Shown here: piece by piece, positions 10,252 through 21,805 of the stretch
Position numbering within the stretch: the stretch's first letter is position 1
Layout: each line of letters opens with the position of its first letter
Source: Sanderia malayensis
Lineage: Eukaryota; Cnidaria; Scyphozoa; Semaeostomeae; Pelagiidae
DNA: 64,000 nt
Direction: 5' to 3'
Assembly: GCA_013076295.1 (NCBI GenBank)
Contig: RQOL01000718.1
Coordinates: 868,001 to 932,000, forward strand
Translations under genes and position numbers: made by a program
Notes under the pieces: model-generated
Told to the model about the DNA's origin: nothing
The model's database searches: none
What the model saw: the letters and a program-made list of their open reading frames with translations, nothing else

Positions 10252-13200
10252 TGATTGGCCTCAAAAGATTCAATCATGTTCATGATCAGCTGCCTAGAGC
10301 TAATTAGTGAAATAAAAGTCGCGATACCAAATCCAGATCTGGTATAATTACAGGAGACAACCTATTTAAGGCGACAACTAATTACTTCGTGTCAGGGGGG
10401 ATTCAAAGAAACAATCAGATCAATTGATTCTTCTTAGCATTTAAATTTTTGCGATTCACTAAAACTTTTGTCCAAAGAAGCTAACAGCAGGATTAGCAAA
10501 AATTCACGTTTGGTTTTTGAGTTCAAACTACTTAATATTTTAATATTATTTAGTTGCGTCTGAGTCTGAATGCTATCACAATGTGGCCTAATTGAAGTTG
10601 TTTTTTCTCACTTTAGTTGCCCATCGCGGAGCCAATGATACGAAACATTATAATTGTTGTCTGCTGCTTTCGAATTCGATTAAAAACCTTTCTTGTTTCA
10701 TTGCTCATGCCTTTCACGAAACACTGAAAAGAAAAAGGGCGAGTGGCGTTGCGGAGGAAAACTGCCTCCGCATCAGCCGGCGCCCATTGGAAGCAGATGT
10801 CATAAATGCGCGGCAAGGCAACTAATGAACGTCCGAAAACATTTGCGTTTGATTCAGTTGATTCGATTACGCTGAATTACGCCTTTTTCAATTCGATCGC
10901 GAGTGATCAGAAAAAAGTAGGAAACTAGATAACCTTACTACAATTGCTGTGGCGTCTTTACTAAATAGTTCCCTTGCCAAATTGCATTTTTGGGCGAAAT
11001 TGCTAATATGTTCATCTCGCCTCCCTTTTCAGACGTGACCTCCCCCCTACGGATATCACGGGCCCCCCTTAGCTGCCAATTAGCTGTCAGTCACGTGAAA
11101 CAAGACGAATAAGAAATCCTTCAATTAAAATAGTAGTGGGCAATAGGAGGAAATTAGTTTCATTGCGAAGCATTCACACTATTCACACCTGCTATACTCT
11201 GAGCAAACTGAATATGATTTTGTTTGAATAGAAACCTGTTTCGATTTTATTTACATGTCTTGCAGTGCAATAGGAGTTCGTTCGTTCGTTGTTGGTCGAG
11301 AGATTGGCCGGTGAATTCATGTAAACATCAAAAGGTATCAAAGAATACTGCTCTATTTATAGTCGCAATTTGCTAAACGGTACAACACATGCTCAAAAAA
11401 CACTTCATAAACAAAAATCGTGTCACACAAACATAACCACAAAGATATCTATCAACATCAATACATAAAAATAGTGGTTACGTGCTATTGAGCATTGATT
11501 GAACAAGTTCTGACTCGTCAAAAACAGAATAACTTCATTGCTCGGATTTCCCTGTGAACCAAAAAAAAAACAAGCAAGAGAATATAAAATTTACACAGCC
11601 AATCTCAAGAATACAATACAAGTAAGTAGCGGCTCCTCTATCTTCCTTAGGACTATAAAAACAATGTTTTCACTGTTACTTTGCTGATATAAACTGATAC
11701 AGTTCTTAATACCTATATATAGTCATATCTGAACAAGTACAGATAGCAACAAAAGTGCTGGCTTACAGATAAGGATTCTATAGTTTGATACTTGTAGATT
11801 CTTATTCTAGCGTGGGCGCGCGCTACAAATGACACAGCATCGCATGATCATCGAGATAGTATCATAGTCACTTAACAAAACTAAATGGCTATAAATTTAT
11901 ATCATGTTACGCAGGCTTGAACAGTAGCATATATATCGTCGTTACTTTACGAACATTGTGTTAGCCTGTAAACTCCTTGTTATAAAACAATGTTTGTGTA
12001 GCAATATCAATGTTACTGGAATACAGATATATTCAAGGGAATTTTTGGTGAAAATTATCCAAGCAAGCGCTTCGAATATCAGCTGCGTTGCGCTAATTTT
12101 ATGGATAAAATTAAATGCATACACAGATGCAGATGAAACAAACAACAACGCGTGGGAACTATATCGATGGTTACGGCCTAATTGGTGATCACTTGACGCT
12201 TATTATCTCGGTGCAAAGCATTCGTAACACATTAAGAGTTGCATAATGCAGAGATCATAAGAAACTCTACGTAATTACAACCGGGAAAAAACAATTCCGA
12301 GATAAAGACGTCGAGAGGATACGAGAGAAAAATTTGCATTGCTTCTTCTCCAAAATTCTACTTTCTCTTCAGCGAATCCAACAGATTATAGGGATTGTTT
12401 TTGTCCTGGTTGCAAGTTCCCCTCTCATCTCACATCATTATGGGTATTGTCTTTACTTGCCCCGCCACCCAACCCCTCAGTTTTATTGTAGAGTAATGTT
12501 CCTCGACACTCAATAAGTTCCAAGCTGGCCGTTTGTGGAAAATTGCGTGCCACGTTTCACTTGATTCCCACATGTTTGTTCAAAACTACGAACTTGTAAT
12601 TTCGAAAATATCACTCTGGCTGGCTATATTCTGGAAAACTATGGCTGAAAATTACAAGGCTGCCAGGTTTTAAGTCGTCTAAAGATTAAGGGATAAAAAT
12701 TAATGACTTTACATTGATTAGTTTTTCTGATCAGGGTTTGTAGTCATGATTTACTTTTGATATAAACCACCAGTTTTCACATTCAAATCCAAACTATTTC
12801 TAACAAAGACAGGTGCGTATTTAGTAATTCAATGTTTGAACAAGGCAAAATGGCCTGAATAAAGAAGACGTTCTCGTGAGTGTGTGTGCACTGCGGACCG
12901 GGTTGTTTTTGTGTGGTTTTGAGGGCTTTTAATTGCTGGAATAAACGAAAGACAGAAAAACAACTCCCAATAATCAACTTTACGGGTTGGTAGAAAAATC
13001 GATAATTGGCTAAATGCGCGGAAAGAAAATTGGTTATTAGTAGGTGATTAGAAATGATGAACAGCAAGAAATCAGAGAAAGAGCAACGAAATAAAGAATT
13101 TCTTTTTTTGCCGGCCGTAAACGGCGTGAATGTTCGTCACCCGGCGGCGTGAAAAAGTAAAAAATGTTGAGCTTTTTTCGAGAAGCGGAAAAGCGGCGTT

Positions 13201-16001
13201 ATAATTATCTAATGGCTGTGTTACTCCATGACACTTTGTTATCAGATTTTCAGCAGAAAATACAGAGAGAAAAATTCAAGGAACATCTTGAGAATATCTG
13301 ATGAGAGAACAATTTAAGATGCATCTTAAGATTATCTGATAGTGTCACAGCCGAACTTGTTATTGAAAATCTTCTGAAAACGTTGAATTTAAGGATTTTT
13401 AAGAGTTGCATTATGTAATGTGGCCGCATGAGTAGCCCAAGATAATTTGTTTTCGAAGATGTAACACAGTATTTAAACACTCGTTCATTATTTTAGCATT
13501 TGGGTGGTTCTGCTGAAAATAGCAAAACATATTAATATAAATACTGCTAAAGAGAATGACCTTGTTCGTGCTAAAGGAAAAACGACTTCGCCAAAAACTA
13601 AATCTGAAAAAACTGCACAAATGATGAGGTAGAGCTGCCATTGCAGTCTGAAAAAATTTCTTCGTAACCCATTCCAAATATTACGTGATTTTTCCAGCTC
13701 TGGTCGCAACCAACACTTCTCCCCACAAAACTTTCTTCTCTTAGGGACATACACTGAACAAAAAAAACTGATATCAGTAAACTGCGTTTTTTGCATTTAA
13801 AACGAACCGAACAGTCATATCATCACCGACATTTTGGCTGTTTTTCTGGGTGAGCTGAAATAAAAAATAAACGAAGCAAATATTATTCAAAAGATGAGAC
13901 CAAAAACTCAGTTGTTTCCCACAAGCTGGAGCCGAGCAGAAGACAAGCATTGTCGGCAAACCTGTTGTGCGCAGTCTAATTTATTAGGATTCCACGCCCA
14001 AACTCAATAAATATGTACTTCAAAGGAATAGTGTACAGCTAAACTATGAAAGATGCGACTTAGCGTCGCTGACGATAGACTGGAGAACTTTCCGACGGGC
14101 AATAACGATAATGATCACCACCAGCGATTCACAGAAGTTGTGGGTTGTAGAATCACAATCGGTATCAAAGTGTTTCTAGAAACTTCTACGTCATGATATG
14201 AATTCTTTATTATCTTTAGAATATCCTTAGTCTTGTTGCACGATAAGATATTCAACAGATATTTCTAAGATATTTGTTCTTTCTTTATCACCTTGTAAGA
14301 TTGTGCTAAGAATATCTTCTCATAATGCTTATTGTAGCCAGCGCGCCCATCAGCAACTGCTGATAAATGGGAAACTAGGGAGGAGGAATGACGTTGAAAT
14401 ACCTAGAAGAAAATTTTATGGGAGTGAATGTAGAAAGCAGTCAAATAGTGGAAATTGACTAAAACGATGCATTAGTGCGTAAAATATAAATCAATTATCA
14501 ACTTTCCATGCAAACTTTTTGTGTGGTGTTGCAAGTCGGCGCCAAGTGGAGTTCGAGTAATTTTTGGGGCTGACAGAAATAGAACCGGCGTTAAATTAAG
14601 GCCGGCGTAAAAAGGGGCGATAGGGAAAAACGGAGGCTCGAACCCATTGCAGTTCGACTCAAACGTAATACATTAATTATGTGTTTTTTAACTTCCAGGC
14701 CTATGGCACGTCGTCGGTGTTTTTTCTCTATTGGGTCATTTCAAGCGTGTGATTTCCACACATAAAGTCCAGAAAGGAGAAAAACAACAGCCGAACATAG
14801 CAAGAAAAATATTGTGGGACGTCGATATCCCGGCGACAAGGTCTTTGTTCCAGCTGTCTCCTGTGTCGTCGGCTACCCACATAAAGCTATTGTAGATTTA
14901 TGCAAAGAAGGAGAAAACAGCGAAAATCGGCGATACGAAAAAGAAAAACCCTTGAAATACGGCCGAACAAAGAGATTTCGTCTCTGAGATGTGAAGCAGG
15001 GGCTTCTGGTTGACTTCAGAGAAAAAGTCAATAAAAACCAGGCTTGTCTTCAGCAAAACTGATAGTTGTACACTACTCGTGACTACGGAAGGTCAGAGGT
15101 TCTACCAATTTTTACAGCTACAAACGGCGCAGTAGCAAGCGCACGCAAGTACAAATGCGCTAAGAGCAAGGCAACAGTAGGTGCACACAATAACATCTAC
15201 AGTCGATTCAAAAGGCGATACAGTCTATTTGAAGTACAGAAAAAACCCAGTGTACTGTAAAGAAGAGACGTTCAATGCGACGCTCGACTTAACGTTTATA
15301 GCAACGCCCGATAAGAGAGTCAAAGAAGAGACATATCTTCTCAATGACAGGCAAGTAGGTAAATAAATACACAAGTAATAAACTAATTGAGTTGAAAAGG
15401 GCGTGCAAAACAAAGCAACCTGTACGTCCAATACGATGAACAGGTGAACACATCATCACGGACATAATAACCACGGTTAATGATTTTTATTGAAAAGATA
15501 TGACGGGAGGGTTTTTTACCAGAATTAGGCGAGTAAAAGAAAGTAAGCAACGCATGAGAGACGCAGCAAATTATTCCCCTGTCAAGTATACCGCCTTTGA
15601 AAGATGAACAACAGAAAAGGTGCACGATACTGAAGAGATATGAACATTGACAGATAACTGTTGCCATTAACAGCCGAGTAATTATCAATTTGTAGCAGGT
15701 TGCTCTTCAAAAGAGATTGTATCTGTGTGTTGAAAACACAAAATTCAAGTTGCCGAGTGTGGTTCAGATCGGTGATGTGAAAAGATAGAGCAATTCTTCG
15801 TAAGTATAGCAAGAGAAGAAGACATCACTCATAAGCACAGGAAGAACATTTAACACCTGTCGCAAGCAAGAAGATAGGAGAAAGCGGCAACAAAAAAGAA
15901 AAACCGTTGACTAGAAAAGACAACCGCAACTATAAGCAGGGATACGAATCTTGAAATCAAAACAAAAATATAAGAAAAAGAAGAATAGAGGCAAATACAC
16001 G
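10252..16001. other. Gene-poor spacer
   Basis: No exon chain, tRNA or coding frame that I can support on either strand. Only short, unrelated open frames occur. One imperfect inverted repeat at 13214-13352 is listed separately. The last 200 bases probably contain promoter and 5' UTR of the GPCR gene. Confidence 0.5.
13214..13352. repeat. Imperfect inverted repeat
   Basis: The left part (ggctgtgttactccatgaca, then tatcagatttt) and the right part (aagattatctgatagtgtcacagcc) are complementary with small insertions. Internal cttgagaatatctgatgag-type motifs repeat. It may be a decayed MITE; no target duplication is visible. Confidence 0.35.
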
Positions 16002-17240
16002 ATGACTGACCTTCCACTGTATGCAAACATCATTCTGACGTTAGTCGGTGTTGCGATTGCAGCTGGCAATGCGTTTGTTTGCTTTGCATTCTACACAAAC
16101 AAGAAAATAAGAACAATGACAAACCACTTCGTTATATCGTTGGCAGTGAGCGACTTTCTTGTCGGCAGCGTGCTGGCACCGTTGAGTGCTTGGTACAGCA
16201 GTAAAGGGCCGGCATTGGGTCCGTTGATTGCGTTCACGCTAATTGGCTCGCTGTCCAACATATCGGGCTGCACCTACGATCGCTACGTGGCAATCCAGCA
16301 CCCACTTCGCTACCAGGCTATACTAACAAAATCCAAGCTACACAAGATTCTCGTTCTGATTTGGGTTGTACCGGGTGTGATCTCATTCGTGCCTCAAATT
16401 TGGCTTTCATTCGGCGACAACTTGGGCCTTAGCCAGTCAGTGAGCATCAAAATAAACCGAGCGTACGTCGGTTGCATGGCATTCGGCGTGCTGGCGGTGT
16501 GCATCGCAATGATCGGTATCTACGCGACCATATTTAAAGTGGCGAGACGCCACTTTGCCGCCATCTCCTACCTGAGCACGTTCAATCAGCCCCAACAAGA
16601 CGACCACGGCGATGGAGCCACGCGAACAGCGCCCGGTCGCCGAATGCGACGTTTCTCGCTCAAATCGTTGGTCAAAGACGTCAAAGCGACAAAACTGTTC
16701 GCGATTATCGCGACGACGTTCGTGCTCTGCTGGCTGCCTTTGATCATCATAAACATCACCGATTCGCTTGGCTACCAAGAGAAGCTGCCAATGGCCTTCG
16801 TGAACGTCGCTCTGTTCACAATATTCGGAAATAGTCTCGTAAACCCGATAATCTACGCATTCTTCCAGCCGAGTTTCCGACAGACAATCGTGTCTTGGTT
16901 CCGTTGCCGATGCTGCCGCCGATGTCGAAGGCGGCGAAACTCGGATCATTTGCTGGAACTCAAGATTGCCAGCCTGCGGAAGGTGGCCGAGAGCTCATCC
17001 TTCAAGTGTAATCATAGCGGCGAAAACAGCAAAAAGGAAAATAGCCAAAGAAAACGAGAATCGACTTACGAGTTGGAGCCGAGACAGCAAGACGAGAAAC
17101 CCCGACGCGATAACGACGATTCTTCCGAAATCTTGGAAACCTCGACAACGAAATGGGGCAATCAATGCGAGCGGCTGTTAAGTTGCAATGCAGTGATTAC
17201 AAATGGCGGCCCCTCTTGTCTCGCCGAAGTGAGACTGTGA
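16002..17240 (+). CDS. Rhodopsin-class (class A) G-protein-coupled receptor, intronless
   Basis: A single exon encodes 412 residues from the ATG opening MTDLPLYANIIL; the frame extends 17 codons further up only to a TTG. Class A landmarks are in order: AGN in TM1 (N23), LAVSD in TM2 (D51), DRY at 93-95, W121 and P124 in TM4, CWLP at 243-246 in TM6, and NSLVNPIIY ending at 285 in TM7. A long third intracellular loop precedes RRFSLKSL. The C-tail has a cysteine/arginine cluster (RCRCCRRCRR, about 301-310) that may be palmitoylated, then a charged tail of about 100 residues. The usual TM3 and loop-2 disulfide cysteines are absent, as in melanocortin, S1P and cannabinoid receptors. The ligand is unknown. 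The codon-rich GC content here is higher than in the surrounding spacer. Confidence 0.9.
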   Translation: MTDLPLYANIILTLVGVAIAAGNAFVCFAFYTNKKIRTMTNHFVISLAVSDFLVGSVLAPLSAWYSSKGPALGPLIAFTLIGSLSNISGCTYDRYVAIQHPLRYQAILTKSKLHKILVLIWVVPGVISFVPQIWLSFGDNLGLSQSVSIKINRAYVGCMAFGVLAVCIAMIGIYATIFKVARRHFAAISYLSTFNQPQQDDHGDGATRTAPGRRMRRFSLKSLVKDVKATKLFAIIATTFVLCWLPLIIINITDSLGYQEKLPMAFVNVALFTIFGNSLVNPIIYAFFQPSFRQTIVSWFRCRCCRRCRRRRNSDHLLELKIASLRKVAESSSFKCNHSGENSKKENSQRKRESTYELEPRQQDEKPRRDNDDSSEILETSTTKWGNQCERLLSCNAVITNGGPSCLAEVRL

Positions 17241-18494
17241 GTTCTCCAAACGCCATTTAAAGAAGAATACAAAAGGACGACTTTGGACCGTAAGAACATT
17301 CCGAATAGACAATGTCTTTAAAAACGACCAACAAACTAATACAGTTCTTGAAATTCCACACTTTGGTTAATGCTAACAAAACCCCAATGACGCAGAAGAC
17401 AAAGGGGCCCGGGGGCACGTACCCCTCTACTTTCTGCAAAAGCATGAAAATGCCCCTTTTATGGATAAATTATTGCCCCTTCTAAGACTAAAGATGTTAT
17501 ATATCATGCCCCTTTTATTGTGGTGCCCCCTACTTTTCAGCATCTGCAAAATTCTCTCACTAACTTTCCTAAGGAACCAAAGACTGACAAAACAAACCCC
17601 TGTAATTGAAATAACATTTGAGCCCCGTACTTAAACGAGTCTTTTCTGAGAGCTTTAATTCAATTAATCGTTTAAGTCCGTCGAAGTCAAAACTTGAGAG
17701 AATTCGAAAAGCAATTATAATTCTAACAATTTCTTATTGACCAGCAAGTTGGACGCTGTACAGAATTGTGTGTAACCTTATTGGGATTTTATGAAAACAG
17801 AACACGCCCTCTGCTAAGTGATTTAAAAAAAAAAACAATAATTAATAGCAAATATCCAACCTGCTCAAACAGAATGCTAACAAACATACTTACGTTACGT
17901 TTAAAACGTGGGCAAAAATCTGCGCCATGTTTACTTCTAGGCCATCATGTAACAATCTCTGATGAAACAGGTGTTCCATGAGAGTGATGGTGGCGAGTAT
18001 ATAGTCAAGAAGCTGAATATTCAGTGTAATGCGGATGCCAATCAGCATTCAGTAGTAAGCAAAATTGTCATGTTGAAGTTAACGTGTGCCCTGCATAAAG
18101 GGGTATTTAATCTAAGAACTTTCAGTAATTTCTTCGAAATTTATTGTAACTTGCATCTCAAAAGATGATATGTAAATGCTAAATTAAATAGGGTAGAATA
18201 ATGTTGAGTTGTTGAAGTTAAAATTAGAGTGGATTTGGGAATTTTCATGTCTCTAAACATGTATAAAAATATGTATAATTTCAAGTAACGGGAAATGAAA
18301 TCCAGGTGAGGTTATTGATTATTGGGCTTCTATCTTTGCAAAAAACAATGCACAAATTAATAGCTATGTATAAAGAGACCTGCTTGCCTTGTTAGAAGAG
18401 TTGGTTAATTCGTGGCAAAATACGATGCAGGTGTTGACGATGACACAGGTAGGCTGCCGGTGAAAATAATGCATTACATGATGCATTGTGTAAG

Positions 18495-18612
18495 GAAAGC
18501 AAAGCAAAGCAAAGCAAAGCAAAGCAAAGCAAAGCAAAGCAAAGCAAAGCAAAGCAGAGCAGAGCAAAGCGAAGCAAAGCACAGCAGAGCAGCAAAGCGA
18601 AGCAAAGCAAAA
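18495..18612. repeat. Pentanucleotide microsatellite (AAAGC)n
   Basis: About 24 units of AAAGC. The first half is nearly perfect and the second half is degenerate (agagc, gaagc). All six frames are affected, so the open frames that cross it are artefacts. Confidence 0.95.
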
Positions 18613-19483
18613 AGGAAAAATACGTAAGTGTAATAAGCAAGTATATAGTGATGAATGACAAAAGATACTGCATTATAGCAGCATGAAAATAAATGAAACA
18701 ACGCGATCATCTTGTTATTGCATGCGTATATAACGCATCAGCATGTTTGATTACAAAAATACAATTACTCGAGCATGATTAGCTCGGCGACGAACATCGA
18801 ACAAAAAGATTAAGTTCAGGTGATCATACAAAAGGGCTATTTTTAATTTGCGATTTGTTGTGATCGATTTCCATCAGCTGTTGTAATGCAAACAAGAAGA
18901 GCCAAGAGATCGGCAGTGTCCTGGATGGCTCAGCAGTGACGCTAGTCTGTTTTCAAGGCAAAGACCACATGTCATCTACGAAATATCACTTGAACACCCA
19001 CACAACGCAACATGACAAATGTCAATACGGAGAATTGGAAAGCCATGAAAACATCAATATTCATCAACCTCTGCCGAATCACACAGCCCGTAGAGCTATA
19101 TTGCCACAAGATAGATCCATATGATAATAGTATAGTCGTAATGCGAAGCTGGCTCGGGCAATATTTGACAAACGTACCTTGCAGCACAAATACAATGTTT
19201 GAGTCAAGATTTCCCATGCACTGGGATTCGAACAGTTTGTCAAACAATTATAGACTACATTTACAGAGAGCTGTCAATTAAGCAAGCAACTCAGAAAAAT
19301 TATGGACCGGGAGATCGTTGCTTGGATTATAATCCTAAGGAGAAGATTGCCACCAGAATAGACAAAATGGGAATATGGTTGCTTAAGCAATCCAGAGGGA
19401 AACCAATGCTTAAATAAGCCAGGAGAGAGCACCCACCTGGCTGTAGCGGGAGGGGGGGGGGGTGGCATGGGAAACTCTGACTA

Positions 19484-19594
19484 CAGCAAAAAGCCGCATA
19501 TAAGAACCAATAGATGAAGAAACAACAGCCTATTGTCTTGGAACAATAGGCTGAATGGAAATTTACAGGTTCTTATATGCCGGTTTTTACTGTA
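19484..19594. mobile_element. Short MITE with nested hairpin
   Basis: The left end acagcaaaaagccgcatata and the complemented right end acagtaaaaaccggcatata match over about 25 bp. Both are flanked by a T or TA-like base context. The interior holds a second hairpin formed by cagcctattgt and acaataggctg. It is non-coding; a diverged half-copy lies near 6770-6820. Confidence 0.6.
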
Positions 19595-20332
19595 CAGTTT
19601 GCCCCTCTGGTTTTCCGTTCTGTTCTTAGCTAATAAATGCTTCGTGTGCTTAGTTTATTCAAAATAAAAGCTCCAGCAGTATTTGTTATGCATTTAATAT
19701 CTCCTTTAACTGTATCAGACATTTTTATTATTTAAAGAAGTGACCTGGTCAGATATATCTTTGTTTTGAGTCGAAATATTGGAATTTGCTCGAATTTGCC
19801 TACCCCAGGTAATATCTACAGCAACATATTTGGGAGAGGGTTATTGCTCGAGTAACCAAGGGAAAAGAGGTCGTTGCGGGTACGTTGCGTTGTGAAAGTT
19901 AAAATTCCTTTCAGTCAAGCTGCAAATTTCAGTTTAAATGAATAGAAAGACTAGTCAACAAAACCTGCTGAAAGACCTGGCTGCAATGTTTAAGCAAAAG
20001 CAACAAAAGAGGAAAATGATACATATCGCAGATGAATAATACAGCAGGTATACATTAACATGTAATTGGATCATGCCTTCTAAAGCTTAACTGAATCCAG
20101 ACTACATACGTTGGATAAGAGGAATCTCCGGCGCTTGAAACATAACTACAGTATGCTAAGCCCATTCTACATATATCTATAGCCTCAACTCTGTTCTAAA
20201 ATCTTTCAAAGCTAGAAAGTAAGTGCAACCTTTGCCAAGAGTGGGCGGAACTTGTTAATAAGCAAAGTAAAAATAATACCGAGACATGCAGGTATTTGTT
20301 CGGCAGACAAAAAGCCAAGCGCAAACTGGACG

Positions 20333-21749
20333 CTAGAAAAAATCCACGTCATCTGGGGCATCAAGATCTTTGTATTCGACAGGTTTCCTCGTGTCACGAG
20401 GCCCACTTGCTCTGCAAACCAAAATATGTATCAATAAAGAACAGACAACTGACTCTTAATAAAGCATTAAGTCCTTCTCACATCAAGCAAACATTCACCC
20501 CCACGACAACAAATAGAGCGCTCTCCTACGTAGACTGGTCTTGCATAGCAGGTTGTTGTAGAAAATGAAACTTACGCAAAGCCAAATGCAAGACACGGAT
20601 GTTCAAGAGCGCACTTAGCATTAGTTAAATTTTAGGACACTTTGCCGATATTTTGGCCACTTCACTCACAATGTAAAACAAATCGAGGGGATATGTGACC
20701 CCCATTGCTCCCGTTTCTTGCACCCCTTAGCATACACACTCGCCCCTCTACCCACCCCTTTGGAGCATGGCAAAGTATGATTATACGGGCATGGAGATAT
20801 ATGGAGAAACGCAAACACAAAACAACAAACCTCATATGCTTTGGCGGGTACGACATTGCTCCTCGACTATACATATCATGACCGCCTCCGTAATTCGGCG
20901 GTGTAAATGGACCGCGCGGACCTAGGGCACGAAAAGAAGCGACGTAAACACAACGACACGATTCTTGAATCTGTTATATGTGTGTGTCTGTGTTGTATGT
21001 TGTGTGTCTTATGTAACTTATTACATAAGACACACAACATACATAGAAGAGGTCTAGATGCAAAGGCAGGAAAAATTAAGAAAGTGTTGGTGCTGTAATA
21101 AAAAGCAATTCTAATATTCAAAGATAATATATCATTGAAGCCATCTAGAATTGGACAATTTTTTAAAAACGAAATGATTTCTTGAGTTTAAGTTTCAAGT
21201 TTGATCCTCCCCTGTTGCCTTCATTCAACCGTACCCAACTATGCTCAACATTCAACAGTACCCCAACTGTGCTTAACCGTATCATAAATCTCCAGCGACA
21301 AAATACGCTTTTATGTATAGCACCATAAATATTATGATCGGGAAAAGATAAAAGGCCATTTTCATCAAATTTTGAAGCTGAACCAGCAGGATAGCAACAA
21401 AAACTAAGCAATAGCCCTGATCAAAGTCACCGAGATACTTCTGGATAATAGAGTACGAGATATTGCGAAGAAATCTCCCATTCAATTATTAATTATTTTC
21501 ATCGCAATCATTTTGGTGTGCTCTGCTTTGCTCAGATTTTGGTGTTCCGCGAGCCGAGCAAGGTACATTCAACCGCTAGTTTCCACTCGCCATAACTGAG
21601 CACAGTGAGATGTCGGTAAAACGAACTGAGCATTAAGCTTCTGAAACTGCTTAACAGATACTTTTAGCGACGTAGCTACCTGAAATCCCGCTAAAACGAG
21701 GATGCTTTGGCTCCATGAAAATCTCGCTACATAGTCAAGTGCATGTATA

Positions 21750-21805
<56 letters not shown>

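Larger units (their letters stand above)
17241..20332. other. Spacer between GPCR and SRRT 3' end
   Basis: No gene found. It contains a stretch rich in gccccttttat words near 17400-17530 (a similar word recurs near 58010), the AAAGC microsatellite, and a short inverted-repeat element at 19484-19594. SRRT 3' UTR should occupy the rightmost part. Confidence 0.5.

Noticed and set aside
16437..16949. A 170-codon minus-strand open frame across the GPCR
   Set aside because: Antisense shadow of a GC-richer coding exon; no motif, and the plus strand encodes a complete receptor.
18364..18710. Four long open frames of Cys/Ala/Leu or Lys/Gln/Ser repeats
   Set aside because: They are translations of the AAAGC microsatellite in different frames.
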